A model generated the notes under the pieces. It made no database searches. It worked only from the letters and a program-made list of their open reading frames with translations, and was not told the DNA's origin. Shown piece by piece: positions 1 through 8,300 of a stretch of DNA of 10,934 nt. The stretch is from NCBI GenBank assembly GCA_002338615.1, contig DDIS01000116.1, positions 1,132 to 12,065 on the forward strand, read 5' to 3'. The position numbers and the translations under genes are program-made. Source of the stretch: Proteobacteria bacterium UBA1844. GTDB lineage: Bacteria > Pseudomonadota > Gammaproteobacteria > Steroidobacterales > Woeseiaceae. Positions within the stretch are counted from its first letter, which is position 1; each line of letters starts with the position of its first letter.

Positions 1-83
1 GAGCGGCATCCTGCCGCGATTGAAATTGGTTCGCGGCAGGATGCCACGATTGAAACTGGTTCGCGGCAGGATGCCGCTCCTAC
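1..83. repeat. REP/BIME-like palindromic repeat cluster
   Basis: Positions 1-19 and 61-79 form a perfect 19-bp inverted repeat (GAGCGGCATCCTGCCGCGA and its complement). A third, truncated arm lies at 31-45. Two tandem 30-bp units, 17-46 and 47-76, differ at only two positions. The CTCCTAC end at 77-83 is the outer edge typical of gammaproteobacterial REP units, and the left outer edge is cut off by the window. REP units are small non-autonomous elements thought to be moved by RAYT transposases, and a RAYT relic lies about 3 kb away. The cluster sits just upstream of the ugd gene, so it may also affect mRNA structure or termination of an upstream transcript. That role is inferred. Confidence 0.85.
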
Positions 84-119
84 GACACGGCAACACAACC
101 CTAAAGAGAAACAAGCACT

Positions 120-1505
120 ATGCAATTAACGATTTTTGGCTCCGGCTATGTAGGACTCGTGACCGGCGCATGTATGGCCGAAGTAGGCAATCATGTCGTC
201 TGTGTTGATATCGACGCGGAAAAGACGCGGCGCCTGAATGCAGGCGAGATTCCCATCTTTGAGCCAGGTCTCGAAGACTATGTCGTACGAAATATGGAAG
301 CAGGGCGACTTGAATTCACCACGGATATTGCCAAAGGCGTGGATCATGGCCTGTTCCAGTTTATTGCGGTGGGAACGCCGCCCGACGAGGACGGCTCCGC
401 TGATCTTAAGCATGTGCTTGCCGTGGCGCGCTCTATTGGCGAACACATGAACGGATACAGGATCATCGTCGATAAATCCACGGTGCCCGTCGGCACAGCC
501 GACAAGGTTCGCGAGACGGTACGCGCCGCACTTAATGAGCGCGGCGCCGAGCTTGAATTCGATGTTGTATCAAACCCCGAGTTCCTGAAAGAAGGGGCCG
601 CGATCAGTGATTTCATGAAGCCTGACCGGATTATCGTCGGTACGGACAATCCACGTACCGGGGAATTGCTGCAAGCCTTGTACGAGCCGTTCAATCGCAA
701 CCACGAGCGCGTGATCAGCATGGACATTCGTTCCGCGGAACTTACGAAGTATGCGGCGAATGCGATGCTTGCAACGAAGATAAGCTTCATGAACGAGGTC
801 GCAAATATTGCGGAACGAGTAGGCGCCGATATTGAAAAGGTGCGCATTGGCATTGGTTCGGATCCCCGCATCGGTTACCAGTTTATCTACCCCGGGGCCG
901 GTTACGGCGGCTCCTGCTTTCCGAAGGACGTGCGCGCGCTGGCACGGGCGGCACACGCGGTGAATTACGATGCGCAGTTGCTGGATTCGGTGGAGGCCGT
1001 CAACAACCGTCAGAAGTTACGCCTGTTCGAAAAAATCTCGGCGCGTTATGACGGCGACCTCGCGGGTAAGTGCTTTGCGCTTTGGGGGCTCGCGTTCAAA
1101 CCGAAAACAGATGACATGCGCGAGGCATCCAGTCGCAACCTGATGGAGGCTTTGTGGGCGGCCGGTGCAAGCGTGCGGGCATACGATCCCGAGGCGATGG
1201 AGGAAACGCAACGAATTTACGGCGATCGTAAGGACTTGCAGCTGTGCGATACGGCGCAGGAAGCACTTGAGGGCGCCGATGCACTTGCGATCCTGACCGA
1301 GTGGCAGGAATTTCGCAGTCCGAATTTCGACATGATCCGGGATACACTGAGCGACGCTGTCATATTTGACGGACGCAATTTGTACGATCCGGATTTGTTG
1401 TCCATGCACAATATCACTTACTACGCGATTGGCCGCAGCAACGAAGCTGCGGCAACGCCAGGCGCTTATAATCGGCGCAAGACCGATCGGGTTGTTAACA
1501 GTTGA
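120..1505 (+). CDS. ugd: UDP-glucose 6-dehydrogenase
   Basis: This cytoplasmic enzyme oxidises UDP-glucose to UDP-glucuronate with two NAD+, supplying an acidic sugar for capsule or EPS. The 461 aa are full length for the family. The N-terminal Rossmann fold shows GSGYVG at residues 7-12 and an acidic residue (D30) at the end of beta-2 for the NAD ribose. The central helix region carries K210 and N214 (LTKYAAN). The catalytic cysteine is C266 in GGSCFPKD. The C-terminal UDP-binding domain has [10 protein letters not shown] at 326-335. The ATG at 120 is preceded by a purine-rich AAAGAGA, and the protein begins directly with the first beta strand, so the start is secure. The beta-barrel gene follows 52 nt downstream, suggesting one transcription unit. 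Its promoter is probably upstream of the window or inside the REP cluster. The symbol ugd (udg/tuaD in other species) is by family only. Confidence 0.97.
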   Translation: MQLTIFGSGYVGLVTGACMAEVGNHVVCVDIDAEKTRRLNAGEIPIFEPGLEDYVVRNMEAGRLEFTTDIAKGVDHGLFQFIAVGTPPDEDGSADLKHVLAVARSIGEHMNGYRIIVDKSTVPVGTADKVRETVRAALNERGAELEFDVVSNPEFLKEGAAISDFMKPDRIIVGTDNPRTGELLQALYEPFNRNHERVISMDIRSAELTKYAANAMLATKISFMNEVANIAERVGADIEKVRIGIGSDPRIGYQFIYPGAGYGGSCFPKDVRALARAAHAVNYDAQLLDSVEAVNNRQKLRLFEKISARYDGDLAGKCFALWGLAFKPKTDDMREASSRNLMEALWAAGASVRAYDPEAMEETQRIYGDRKDLQLCDTAQEALEGADALAILTEWQEFRSPNFDMIRDTLSDAVIFDGRNLYDPDLLSMHNITYYAIGRSNEAAATPGAYNRRKTDRVVNS

Positions 1506-1543
1506 GGCACCTGTGCCGCGCTTTGACACCGATTCGACCAAAC

Positions 1544-1549
1544 AGGAGA
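1544..1549 (+). promoter_or_regulatory. Ribosome binding site fixing the beta-barrel gene start
   Basis: AGGAGA lies 8 nt before the ATG at 1558. It favours that start over any upstream in-frame start that would overlap ugd, because the protein then begins with a proper signal peptide. Confidence 0.75.
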
Positions 1550-1557
1550 TTCGAGGC

Positions 1558-2796
1558 ATGCCCGTTAAACAATCTTTGAATACGTCGCACTATCGACAGA
1601 GGGCACTTGCGCTTTTTGTTGTGACCTGCGCCGCTACGCTGCCGTTACAGGTAATGGGCCAGGGCTGGACTTTTGAACCTGTCCTGCGCGTCGGTGCGGA
1701 AAGCGACGACAATGCGCAGATGGCCTTTCGTACGGACGAGGAAATAAAGCTGGAGGGATTCCTGGCTGATCTGGCGGCAACGGTGAAATACGAGTCGCGC
1801 CGTGATCAGTTTGAAATAGAACCGCGCGTGCTGATACGGAACTATTCGGACGAACCGGAGTTTGACTCCGACGACTTGTTTTTTCGCAGCCTATACCAGC
1901 ATCAGCTGCAGAATAGTGACTATGGCTTTGCGTTGTTTTTTGACCGCCAGCAGGTACGCACGGCGGAGCGGGCTGACACCGACCTCGACGCCGAAGACAT
2001 AGACGAGATTACCGACGATGATAGCGGGCGAGTCGGTCTGATGGGTGAGCGCAACCGCTGGCGTCTATTGCCAAACTTCTCGCATCAGTTTTCGCCCAAG
2101 TCATCCATTGACGCCAACCTTGCCTATTACAATGTTCGCTACGACGACGTGGTATCAGGATTCCTGACCGACTTCGATGATCTTCGTTTGGATCTTGCAT
2201 ACCGCTACGCGTACACGGAGACGACCACGGGGATTTTGCTGGGTTCGGGACGGGACTATGAAACCAAGGATGATCTGCTGCCACGGAAGCTCAATGGCTA
2301 CGGCGCCCAGGTCGGGTTCGAGCGTGCGTTATCGGACACGACAACCGTGCGTGCGCTGATTGGCATGGAATCGACCGATCTTACGAATCAGGACCGTGTA
2401 AATGAGGTCGTCGGGGAACTCGTTCTGCGACGCCAGTTGCAAACGATTCGCCTGCTGGCACGCTACCAGCGGCTCGTGAACGCGTCGGGTGCAGGACGGC
2501 TGTCAATTCGCGACAGTCTGAGCCTGAACGCGACCCGGAACCTGAACGAACGAATGAGTGCAGGCCTCGGTCTGCGTGCCTACCAGGACGATCCATTGGG
2601 CGTTTCGAACGCAGTGGAGCAACGGCAATACGTCCAGGTACGGGCACGCTTTACATGGTACCTGGCGACGTCATTTTCAACCGAGCTGGACTACCGTTAC
2701 ACGGTCCTCGATCGGGGTGACCTGATCGGCGAAGGCGCGAACAGCAACCAGATCAACATCTGGTTTTCCTATCATCCATACTCCGATGCCCGCTAA
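1558..2796 (+). CDS. Outer-membrane beta-barrel protein of the EPS locus
   Basis: This is a 412-aa protein with a Sec signal peptide: basic N-terminus, hydrophobic stretch at about 16-31, likely cleavage after VMG at residue 34. The mature part is rich in alternating polar/aromatic strands such as LAYYNVRYDD, LDLAYRYAYTET and TELDYRYTVLD, and ends in a strand with INIWFSYHPY. There are acidic loops, for example a D/E-rich run around residues 140-160. This is the look of the 'outer membrane beta-barrel' proteins (BBP2/EpsL-like) often encoded in EPS operons. It could help export or anchor polysaccharide at the outer membrane, but that role is inferred from context. It follows ugd closely on the same strand. 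An open frame extends upstream to 1366 inside ugd, but the SD at 1544 and the signal peptide argue for 1558. It is followed immediately by the left arm of a 29-bp inverted repeat. Confidence 0.8.
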   Translation: MPVKQSLNTSHYRQRALALFVVTCAATLPLQVMGQGWTFEPVLRVGAESDDNAQMAFRTDEEIKLEGFLADLAATVKYESRRDQFEIEPRVLIRNYSDEPEFDSDDLFFRSLYQHQLQNSDYGFALFFDRQQVRTAERADTDLDAEDIDEITDDDSGRVGLMGERNRWRLLPNFSHQFSPKSSIDANLAYYNVRYDDVVSGFLTDFDDLRLDLAYRYAYTETTTGILLGSGRDYETKDDLLPRKLNGYGAQVGFERALSDTTTVRALIGMESTDLTNQDRVNEVVGELVLRRQLQTIRLLARYQRLVNASGAGRLSIRDSLSLNATRNLNERMSAGLGLRAYQDDPLGVSNAVEQRQYVQVRARFTWYLATSFSTELDYRYTVLDRGDLIGEGANSNQINIWFSYHPYSDAR

Positions 2797-3020
2797 TCTG
2801 GTGCCGGTCATAACTTGATAACTTATTGGAGGCCGCTGCCACGCTTCCGCCAGCTACGCAAACTGTGCCTATGCCAAGCCAGGCCGTGGTTATAAGATGA
2901 ATAGAATCACGGGCCCCCACCGTGAGCGAGTATTGATGCGTTCGAGCGAGTTGTGCCTAGCCTGTTGCCAATGTTTTTGCGCTAGATTGAAGCGCTGGAT
3001 CAGTTATTTCGCTTTGCCCA
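2797..3020. other. Intergenic: left flank of the transposase relic
   Basis: I see no gene here. It holds the left 29-bp inverted-repeat arm (2800-2828) and a weak hairpin, CACGG 2908-2912 with CCGTG 2920-2924. A short open frame starting at 2897 runs out of frame across the RAYT start and shows no protein-like features, so it is not called. Confidence 0.6.
2800..2828 (+). repeat. 29-bp inverted repeat, left arm
   Basis: This segment (starts GGTGCCGGTCATAACTT, ends TAACTTATTG) matches the reverse complement of 3696-3724 at 28 of 29 positions; the one difference is G at 2817. Inside, ATAACTT occurs twice with an 8-bp period. The pair brackets the transposase relic. It starts 3 nt after the stop codon of the beta-barrel gene. 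Confidence 0.85.
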
Positions 3021-3663
3021 ATGCCGCGACGACCTCGTTTGAATCAACCAGGTGCCTTGTACCACGTAATTCTGCGCGGCAACGGACGACGAACAATCTA
3101 TTTTGATGACCATGACCGATTGCGCTGGCATAAGATATATTCATCGCAATCCCGTGCGGGCGGGCATGGTTAATTGCCTGTCGTAATATAAATGGAGCAG
3201 TCACGACGCGTATGCAGGAGGACAGTGCCCATCGTGGCTTACAGTTGACTGGGTCCTGCACATGTTTGGCAGAACGCAGCAAGCCGCCAGACGCTACTAC
3301 AGTCAATTTGTTCAACACAAGCAACCTGATGAACTTACTCGACGGCTGTCTGGCGGTAGCGACGCCGATGATGGGGTACTCGGCGATGATCAGTTCGTCC
3401 TGAACGCACTGAACCGCCGAAGGACCCAGTCATCCGCAGATATCGAAGACCTGGTGGAAGACGCCTGCAAACGCCACAAGGTTACTCGTGACGACCTGGC
3501 GTCAAAATCACGTGACCGTCGATACTCGAGAATTCGGGCTGAGATAGGTATTGCTGCAACGGAAAAAAATATAGCGAGCGTCACTGAAGTAGCGCGCTTG
3601 TTTAATCGTAGCCAACCTGGATTATCGCGCGCGATGAGTCGCTTGCGAGACTCACTCATTTAG
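3021..3663 (+). pseudogene. RAYT-type Y1 transposase, core deleted and stop-interrupted
   Basis: REP-associated tyrosine transposases (IS200-like Y1 fold) begin with an MPRRPR...YHVILRGN motif. That N-terminus is intact at 3021-3134 (MPRRPRLNQPGALYHVILRG, later IYFDDHDRLRW). The reading then jumps by frame at about 3135 directly to YIHRNPVRAGMVNCLS at 3136-3183, a motif normally some 60-80 residues further on. The missing stretch should contain the metal-binding HxH and the catalytic Tyr, so the gene is dead. An in-frame TAA at 3184-3186 follows, where a Glu codon (GAA) would fit. After it, YKWSSHDAYAGG continues in the same frame through the C-terminal DnaA-like/HTH tail (ending SRAMSRLRDSLI) to the stop at 3661. 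No SD precedes the start. Neighbours are EPS genes on both sides, consistent with a past insertion. Alignment to an intact RAYT would size the deletion. Confidence 0.9.
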
Positions 3664-3668
3664 CCTCG

Positions 3669-3693
3669 TGGATGAAAAAGCGACGTTCATCCA
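3669..3693. repeat. Perfect 8-bp hairpin just after the transposase relic
   Basis: TGGATGAA (3669-3676) and TTCATCCA (3686-3693) are perfect inverted arms around a 9-nt loop, starting 5 nt after the relic's stop codon. There is no T-tract on either strand, so a simple Rho-independent terminator is unlikely. IS200/IS605-type and RAYT elements use subterminal hairpins as recognition sites, so it may be the old right-end hairpin (inference). Confidence 0.55.
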
Positions 3694-3695
3694 GG

Positions 3696-3724
3696 CAATA
3701 AGTTATAAAGTTATGACCGGCACC
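3696..3724 (-). repeat. 29-bp inverted repeat, right arm
   Basis: Reverse complement of 2800-2828 with one mismatch. It lies 2 nt beyond the stop codon of the convergent glycosyl-phosphate transferase gene, mirroring the arrangement at the left arm. Confidence 0.85.
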
Positions 3725-3726
3725 GG

Positions 3727-5133
3727 TTAATACGCCATGTCGTCGCGGAACATCAGTGCCACGGTCTTGGCGATGATCTGGATGTCGAGCATGAATGACC
3801 AGTCGCGCAGGTAGCGAAGATCGTATTCGATGCGTCGTTCCATATCCTCGATGGACCGGGTTTCGCCGCGGCAACCGTGTACCTGCGCCAGGCCGGTAAT
3901 GCCCGGGTACACTTTATGGCGCACCATGTAGCCCTTGATCAGGCCGCGGTATTGTTCGTTGTGCGCGATCGCGTGCGGCCTGGGCCCGACAACGCTCATA
4001 CGGCCTTGCAGCACGTTGATGAACTGTGGCAGTTCATCAAGCGAATAACGCCGCAGAAAGGCACCGAGCCGCGTGATACGTGCATCGTTGCGGGTTGCCT
4101 GGCGGATTTCGCCCGAGTCTTCTGTGACTGACATCGAGCGGAACTTGTAGACAGTAATTTCCTTACCATCCAGGCCGTAACGTCGCTGCTTGAAAATAAC
4201 GTCGCCGCGGGAGGTCAGTTTGATGCCCGCCGCTATTAACAGCAGCAGCGGACCCGTCAACAACAGCACCATCGAGGCGATCACATAGTCGCTGATCCGT
4301 TTGACAATGGCCTGCGTGCCATGGAACGGTGTCTCGCAAAGTGCAATAACCGGGACACCGTCGATAAGATCGGTACGGCACTGAATCAGGTCGAATACGT
4401 AAACATCCGGCACAAAGTAGATCGAAGCCGTAGTGTCGTGTAACTGGTCCAGCAATTCGCTGACCCTCTGAATATTGCGCATCGGCAACGCGATGAAAAT
4501 GACGTCGATGGCGTTGGTCTGCAGAAAGACAGGCAAGTCCTGCAGACCACCGATAATCCGCAGGCCTGGATCGTCACTGAGGCGCTCGCTGCTGCGATCA
4601 TCAAAAAAACCTTCAAAGCGCATACTGCCATGGCGCGGCGAGGCGAGCTTTTTGGCGAGCGTCTGGCCCACGGCATTCGCACCGGCGATAACGACAGACT
4701 TGGCGTTGTCCGCCGACAAAACGGTGCGCTCAATGACCGCATCGATGATCAAGCGCGTCAGAACGATCAACGGCGGGGTAAACATGACCCAGGTGAACAG
4801 CAACCTGCGCGAAAAAATCGATGACGTCTTGGTACCGTAGCCAAGTAGCAGGAGAATGGCGACCACGAGGCCCCAGCGTATGGCCACTGAAATCATGCTA
4901 TTCGAAAGCCGGTTGCGCGTTTCGAACTCGTTCCTCGGGCGATCCGGAATCAGGATCATCGCCAACAGGAACGAAATGATCATGAGCGCCTGGTAGGGCT
5001 CACGCATGGGCTCGTCATAGACCCACATGCAAACGCGCAGCACGAAAAACGAGATCAGCGCTGCCGACAAGCGACGCAGGATCAGCAGTGTGGCATGCGG
5101 GATTTCAAAACTGGTTTTGCTACTGGTGACCAT
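3727..5133 (-). CDS. Undecaprenyl-phosphate sugar-1-phosphate transferase (WcaJ family)
   Basis: This 468-aa inner-membrane enzyme transfers a sugar-1-phosphate, often glucose-1-P, from a UDP-sugar to undecaprenyl phosphate, the first committed step of EPS repeat-unit assembly. Four N-terminal hydrophobic segments lie at about 15-38, 46-63, 80-99 and 111-130. A Rossmann-like domain follows (VVIAGANAVG at 147-156). A reentrant/membrane helix at about 282-305 leads into the bacterial sugar transferase domain with KFRSM (330-334), the catalytic Asp-Glu pair D366-E367 in SLDELPQ, VVGPRP (381-386) and PGITGLAQVHG (410-420). Length and order match the WcaJ/PssY polyprenyl glycosylphosphotransferases. 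The ATG at 5133 has only a weak purine-rich SD. Sugar specificity cannot be read. The gene runs convergent to ugd, with the transposase relic between them, and is separated from the adhesin gene upstream by a palindrome, so it is probably transcribed on its own. Confidence 0.95.
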   Translation of the reverse strand: MVTSSKTSFEIPHATLLILRRLSAALISFFVLRVCMWVYDEPMREPYQALMIISFLLAMILIPDRPRNEFETRNRLSNSMISVAIRWGLVVAILLLLGYGTKTSSIFSRRLLFTWVMFTPPLIVLTRLIIDAVIERTVLSADNAKSVVIAGANAVGQTLAKKLASPRHGSMRFEGFFDDRSSERLSDDPGLRIIGGLQDLPVFLQTNAIDVIFIALPMRNIQRVSELLDQLHDTTASIYFVPDVYVFDLIQCRTDLIDGVPVIALCETPFHGTQAIVKRISDYVIASMVLLLTGPLLLLIAAGIKLTSRGDVIFKQRRYGLDGKEITVYKFRSMSVTEDSGEIRQATRNDARITRLGAFLRRYSLDELPQFINVLQGRMSVVGPRPHAIAHNEQYRGLIKGYMVRHKVYPGITGLAQVHGCRGETRSIEDMERRIEYDLRYLRDWSFMLDIQIIAKTVALMFRDDMAY

Positions 5134-5161
5134 TTGCTGGTTGGGCTCTTTTTCTCAGTTT

Positions 5162-5184
5162 GCTCAATATAATAATAGTTGAGC
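5162..5184. promoter_or_regulatory. AT-rich dyad upstream of the sugar transferase gene
   Basis: GCTCAA (5162-5167) and TTGAGC (5179-5184) flank an 11-bp AT-rich centre. On the minus strand this centre could supply a -10-like element about 30-40 bp before the ATG at 5133. No good -35 is seen. It may be an operator or promoter core; low certainty. Confidence 0.25.
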
Positions 5185-5312
5185 GGAAAGTTTTCGCTGG
5201 CAGCCTTGCGGCAACCTATCGAGCGGTAGTCATTATGACAGGCGTGGGGCAAGCAGTTCCGTTTATGTGGCTAAAAAGCGCATTAATCGGTCCGAATGGT
5301 CTAAATTCCTCC

Positions 5313-5370
5313 GGTCCACAAGCAGTGAAGGGACAGCCTTGACACAGGCTGTCCCTTCGGTCGTTGGACC
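5313..5370. repeat. Two-tier palindrome / putative terminator of the adhesin gene
   Basis: A perfect 13-bp stem, GAAGGGACAGCCT (5327-5339) with AGGCTGTCCCTTC (5346-5358), encloses a 6-nt loop. Outside it, GGTCCA (5313-5318) pairs with TGGACC (5365-5370). It lies 22 nt past the adhesin stop codon, so it can end or protect that transcript. There is no T-run on either side, so it is not a classical intrinsic terminator; it may instead be a dispersed palindromic element. Confidence 0.7.
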
Positions 5371-5392
5371 TCGATACTGTTTCTTCCGGTTG

Positions 5393-8300
5393 TCAGGTTG
5401 AGCGCCTGTGGAGCCGCAATCTGCGGCCTGACATTACAACCATGAAGAGCAACATCAGACCCAGCAACTCGGGGATAGACGTGGCACCGCCGCCACCGCC
5501 GCCACCGCTGGGTGGTGGTGGTGTGACCACCGCAGTCACGGTCACAGTACGCGTGACCTGCGTGGCATCGTTACCACTCGAATCACTCACGTCGTAGGTT
5601 ACGGTGTAGGTACCAGCCGCCGCCGTGTTGACCGAGCCACCTATGACGATGTTGGCACTAATGTCACCGTCGACATCGTCGGTAGCCGTTGCGCCTGGCT
5701 CGTTGTAGGTATTGCCAACCGTCAAGCTCATCGATGCGCTGCCGATCAGCGTAATCACCGGTGGCGTCGTATCGGCCGCTGCCGTTACGTTGACAGTTCG
5801 GGTGGCGGTCGTCTCGTTACCGGCGGAATCCGCAACTGTGTAGGTTACGGTGTAAGCGCCGACAGTCGTCTCATCGACGTCATCGGTGGTTACTATGTCA
5901 GCTGTAATGTCGCCATCAACGTCATCCATCGCGGTTGCGCCTGCGTCGGTGTACGTACCACCAACAACCACGCTCGCCGGATTTGCGCCCGTAATCGTGA
6001 TAACCGGCGCTACCGTGTCCGGATTGGTTTCAACGTTGACAGTGCGGCTAACTTCAACAGCGGCATTGCCGGCGTCGTCAGAGACATTGTAGGTAACGAA
6101 GTAGGTGCCCACAGTTGCGGTGTCCACCGTGTCGCCGCCAACGACAATAGCCGCCGTCAGTGCTGCATCGTCATCCACGTTGTCGGTTGCGGCCACGCCG
6201 TTCCTGGCCGCCGCATCGTCCCAGGTACTGCCTACGGCAATCGAGACCACCAGTGGGCTCACCGTGATTACCGGGGCTTCTGTGTCCAGTACCGTCACTG
6301 TGCGGTTTGCGGGAACCAGCGGATGCAAGCCGCCAGAGTCGGTTACATCGTAGGTGACAACGTAGTCTCCCGCTGCATTGACGTCCACAACGTCACCGCC
6401 GATTACAATATTGGCCGTGATGTCGCCGTCCTGGGCATCCGTCGCGGTAACACCTGCCAGTGCAGCCGCGTCATCCCAGGTGTCACCCATCATGATTTCA
6501 ACTGTTGTCGGGGTGACCGTAATGACCGGCGGGTTGTTGACGCCCGCGTTCTGGCACATCGGGTCGGTAACGAAGCGCACCTCTACCAGGCCGCGATCGA
6601 AGCGGACCTCTCCGCCACCGACGTTGTCGGTAATCTGGTAGCGGAAGCTGTCACTCGTTGCCGCACTGCCGTCATGCGTATAGCTGAAAGTTCCGTCTGT
6701 TTGTATGTCGACGGTTCCGGCATTCGGCCCTTGCGTAATCTGACCTGTAACGAATGACAACGTATCCCCATCCGGATCGGAGTCGTTCCATAGCAGATTA
6801 TTCACGCCGTAATAGGGGTGCAGAGTCGGCGTACCGAGAATCGTCCTGGTTTCGCCGGCAGACGTGAGGCAAATCAGGTCAGTGCCCGCAATCGGTTTGT
6901 CGTTGCCATCGGTAATTGTCAGCATTACAGACTGTTCGGCAATGCGGCCACCCGTATCCGTGACTCGCACGACGAGCGCGTAGTTGCCAATGTCATGCTG
7001 ACCTGGCGCACCGCCCAGCGTTGCCGTGCCGTTGCCATTGTCCGTCACGGTCATCCAGCCTGGTTTGACCGGCGCTGAGTAAACCAGCGCTGCGGGCGCG
7101 TCTTCTGCATCACTCGCGGTCAGCAGGTGATTGAAAGACGCGTCACCTTTCTCCGCAAATGTCGTTGGCGGCGCAGCACTCGTGAATACCGGAGCGGCAT
7201 TCGAAGCAACGACATTCACGGTGAATTCATGTGGTGCGCTGTCGTCAGTGCCGTCGTTTACGATAAGACTGAAGTCCAATGCGCCCGGTGCGCCGGGTGT
7301 ACCGGCCAGGGTCGCGCGGCGCGGGTCGCTGCCATCAGGCGTCAGCGTAAAGCCATTAAGATTGCCGGCCGACGAAATCGTCAGTGCCTGGCCGAAATCC
7401 GTATCTGTCGCGATGACCGTATAGGAATAGGCTTCGCCTACCACGGCGCCCGTCACGGGCAAGCTCACGATTTCCGGAATTTCGTTGTTATTGGTGTAAA
7501 TGCGGTTCGGCGACAGGTAGTTGCCGAAGATGATGTCGTTATCGCCATCGCCGTCCAGGTCGCAGGTCGGGTCCACATCGCTATCGGGTCCGCAAATGGA
7601 GATAGAGGTCGATGCGTCGGGGCTACCCGGCAGTTCGATTGCGTCACTGAAGCTGACACTGGTCGATCCTGACTCGATAAACAAGTTCAAGTACAGCTTG
7701 TTCTTACTAGACTCGTTATTGGCGGCAATAATATCTAGGTCGCCATCGTGATCGATATCGATCACACGGATTTCACGGGTGTAATCCGCATCGGGGCTGA
7801 TCTGCCGCGCGGGAAAGAACAGGTTATTGTTGTCGTTGGACTGATTATTCAGCATGTACTGGTTGGGCTGTTCACGATTGCCAATGATGACGTCGTCCCA
7901 GCCGTCGTTATTGAGGTCAGCCGCGGCGACCCAGTCGGTGTAGTTTGCATCCGGGCTAAGGTCACGACGTGTGTCAAAAGGAAATCCAGCGGCGCTGCCA
8001 TTATTGACATAGAGATCGTTGCGCTGATTTTCACGATTGCCAATAATCAGATCGGGCGAGGAATCGTTGGTGAAGCGCCCAATGGCAGAAGAGCTGGAGT
8101 CGGTCGAGGCCGAACCGTTTAGCGTGCCATTAACGCTGAAACCCGCCATGGCGCCGCCAATGAATACCATGTTACCGCTACCACGATTGGTGACGACCAC
8201 GTCCGGATCGCCGTCGCCGTTGACGTCGACAAAGTTCGCGTCACTGGTGTGTCGCGAGGTCATCACCGTGCTCAGTGCGTTCTGGTCAAGAAAGCTGAAG

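Larger units (their letters stand above)
5134..5392. other. Intergenic between the adhesin and sugar transferase genes
   Basis: This region should hold the promoter of the minus-strand transferase gene and the end of the adhesin transcript. It contains an AT-rich dyad at 5162-5184 and a large palindrome at 5313-5370. No convincing small gene is seen; the open frame at 5160-5342 runs through the palindrome and has no family features. Confidence 0.5.

Noticed and set aside
17..76. Two 30-bp repeats looking like a minimal CRISPR
   Set aside because: The units are directly tandem with no spacers, and they are arms of a REP palindrome.
20..208. 62-aa open frame across the REP cluster
   Set aside because: Its repetitive peptide is a by-product of the tandem repeats, and it runs into ugd in another frame.
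1366..1557. Upstream extension of the beta-barrel gene overlapping ugd
   Set aside because: The SD at 1544 and the signal peptide starting at 1558 make the longer start unlikely.
2897..3106. 69-aa open frame before the transposase relic
   Set aside because: It overlaps the RAYT N-terminus out of frame and shows no family features.
5160..5342. 60-aa open frame in the intergenic region
   Set aside because: It ends in the palindrome and has no SD or recognisable motif.
6323..6757. 144-aa open frame antisense to the adhesin, and similar long frames at 7127-7672 and 8037-8702
   Set aside because: They are antisense shadows of the Asp/Gly/Val-rich repeat gene, with no SD or domain signature.
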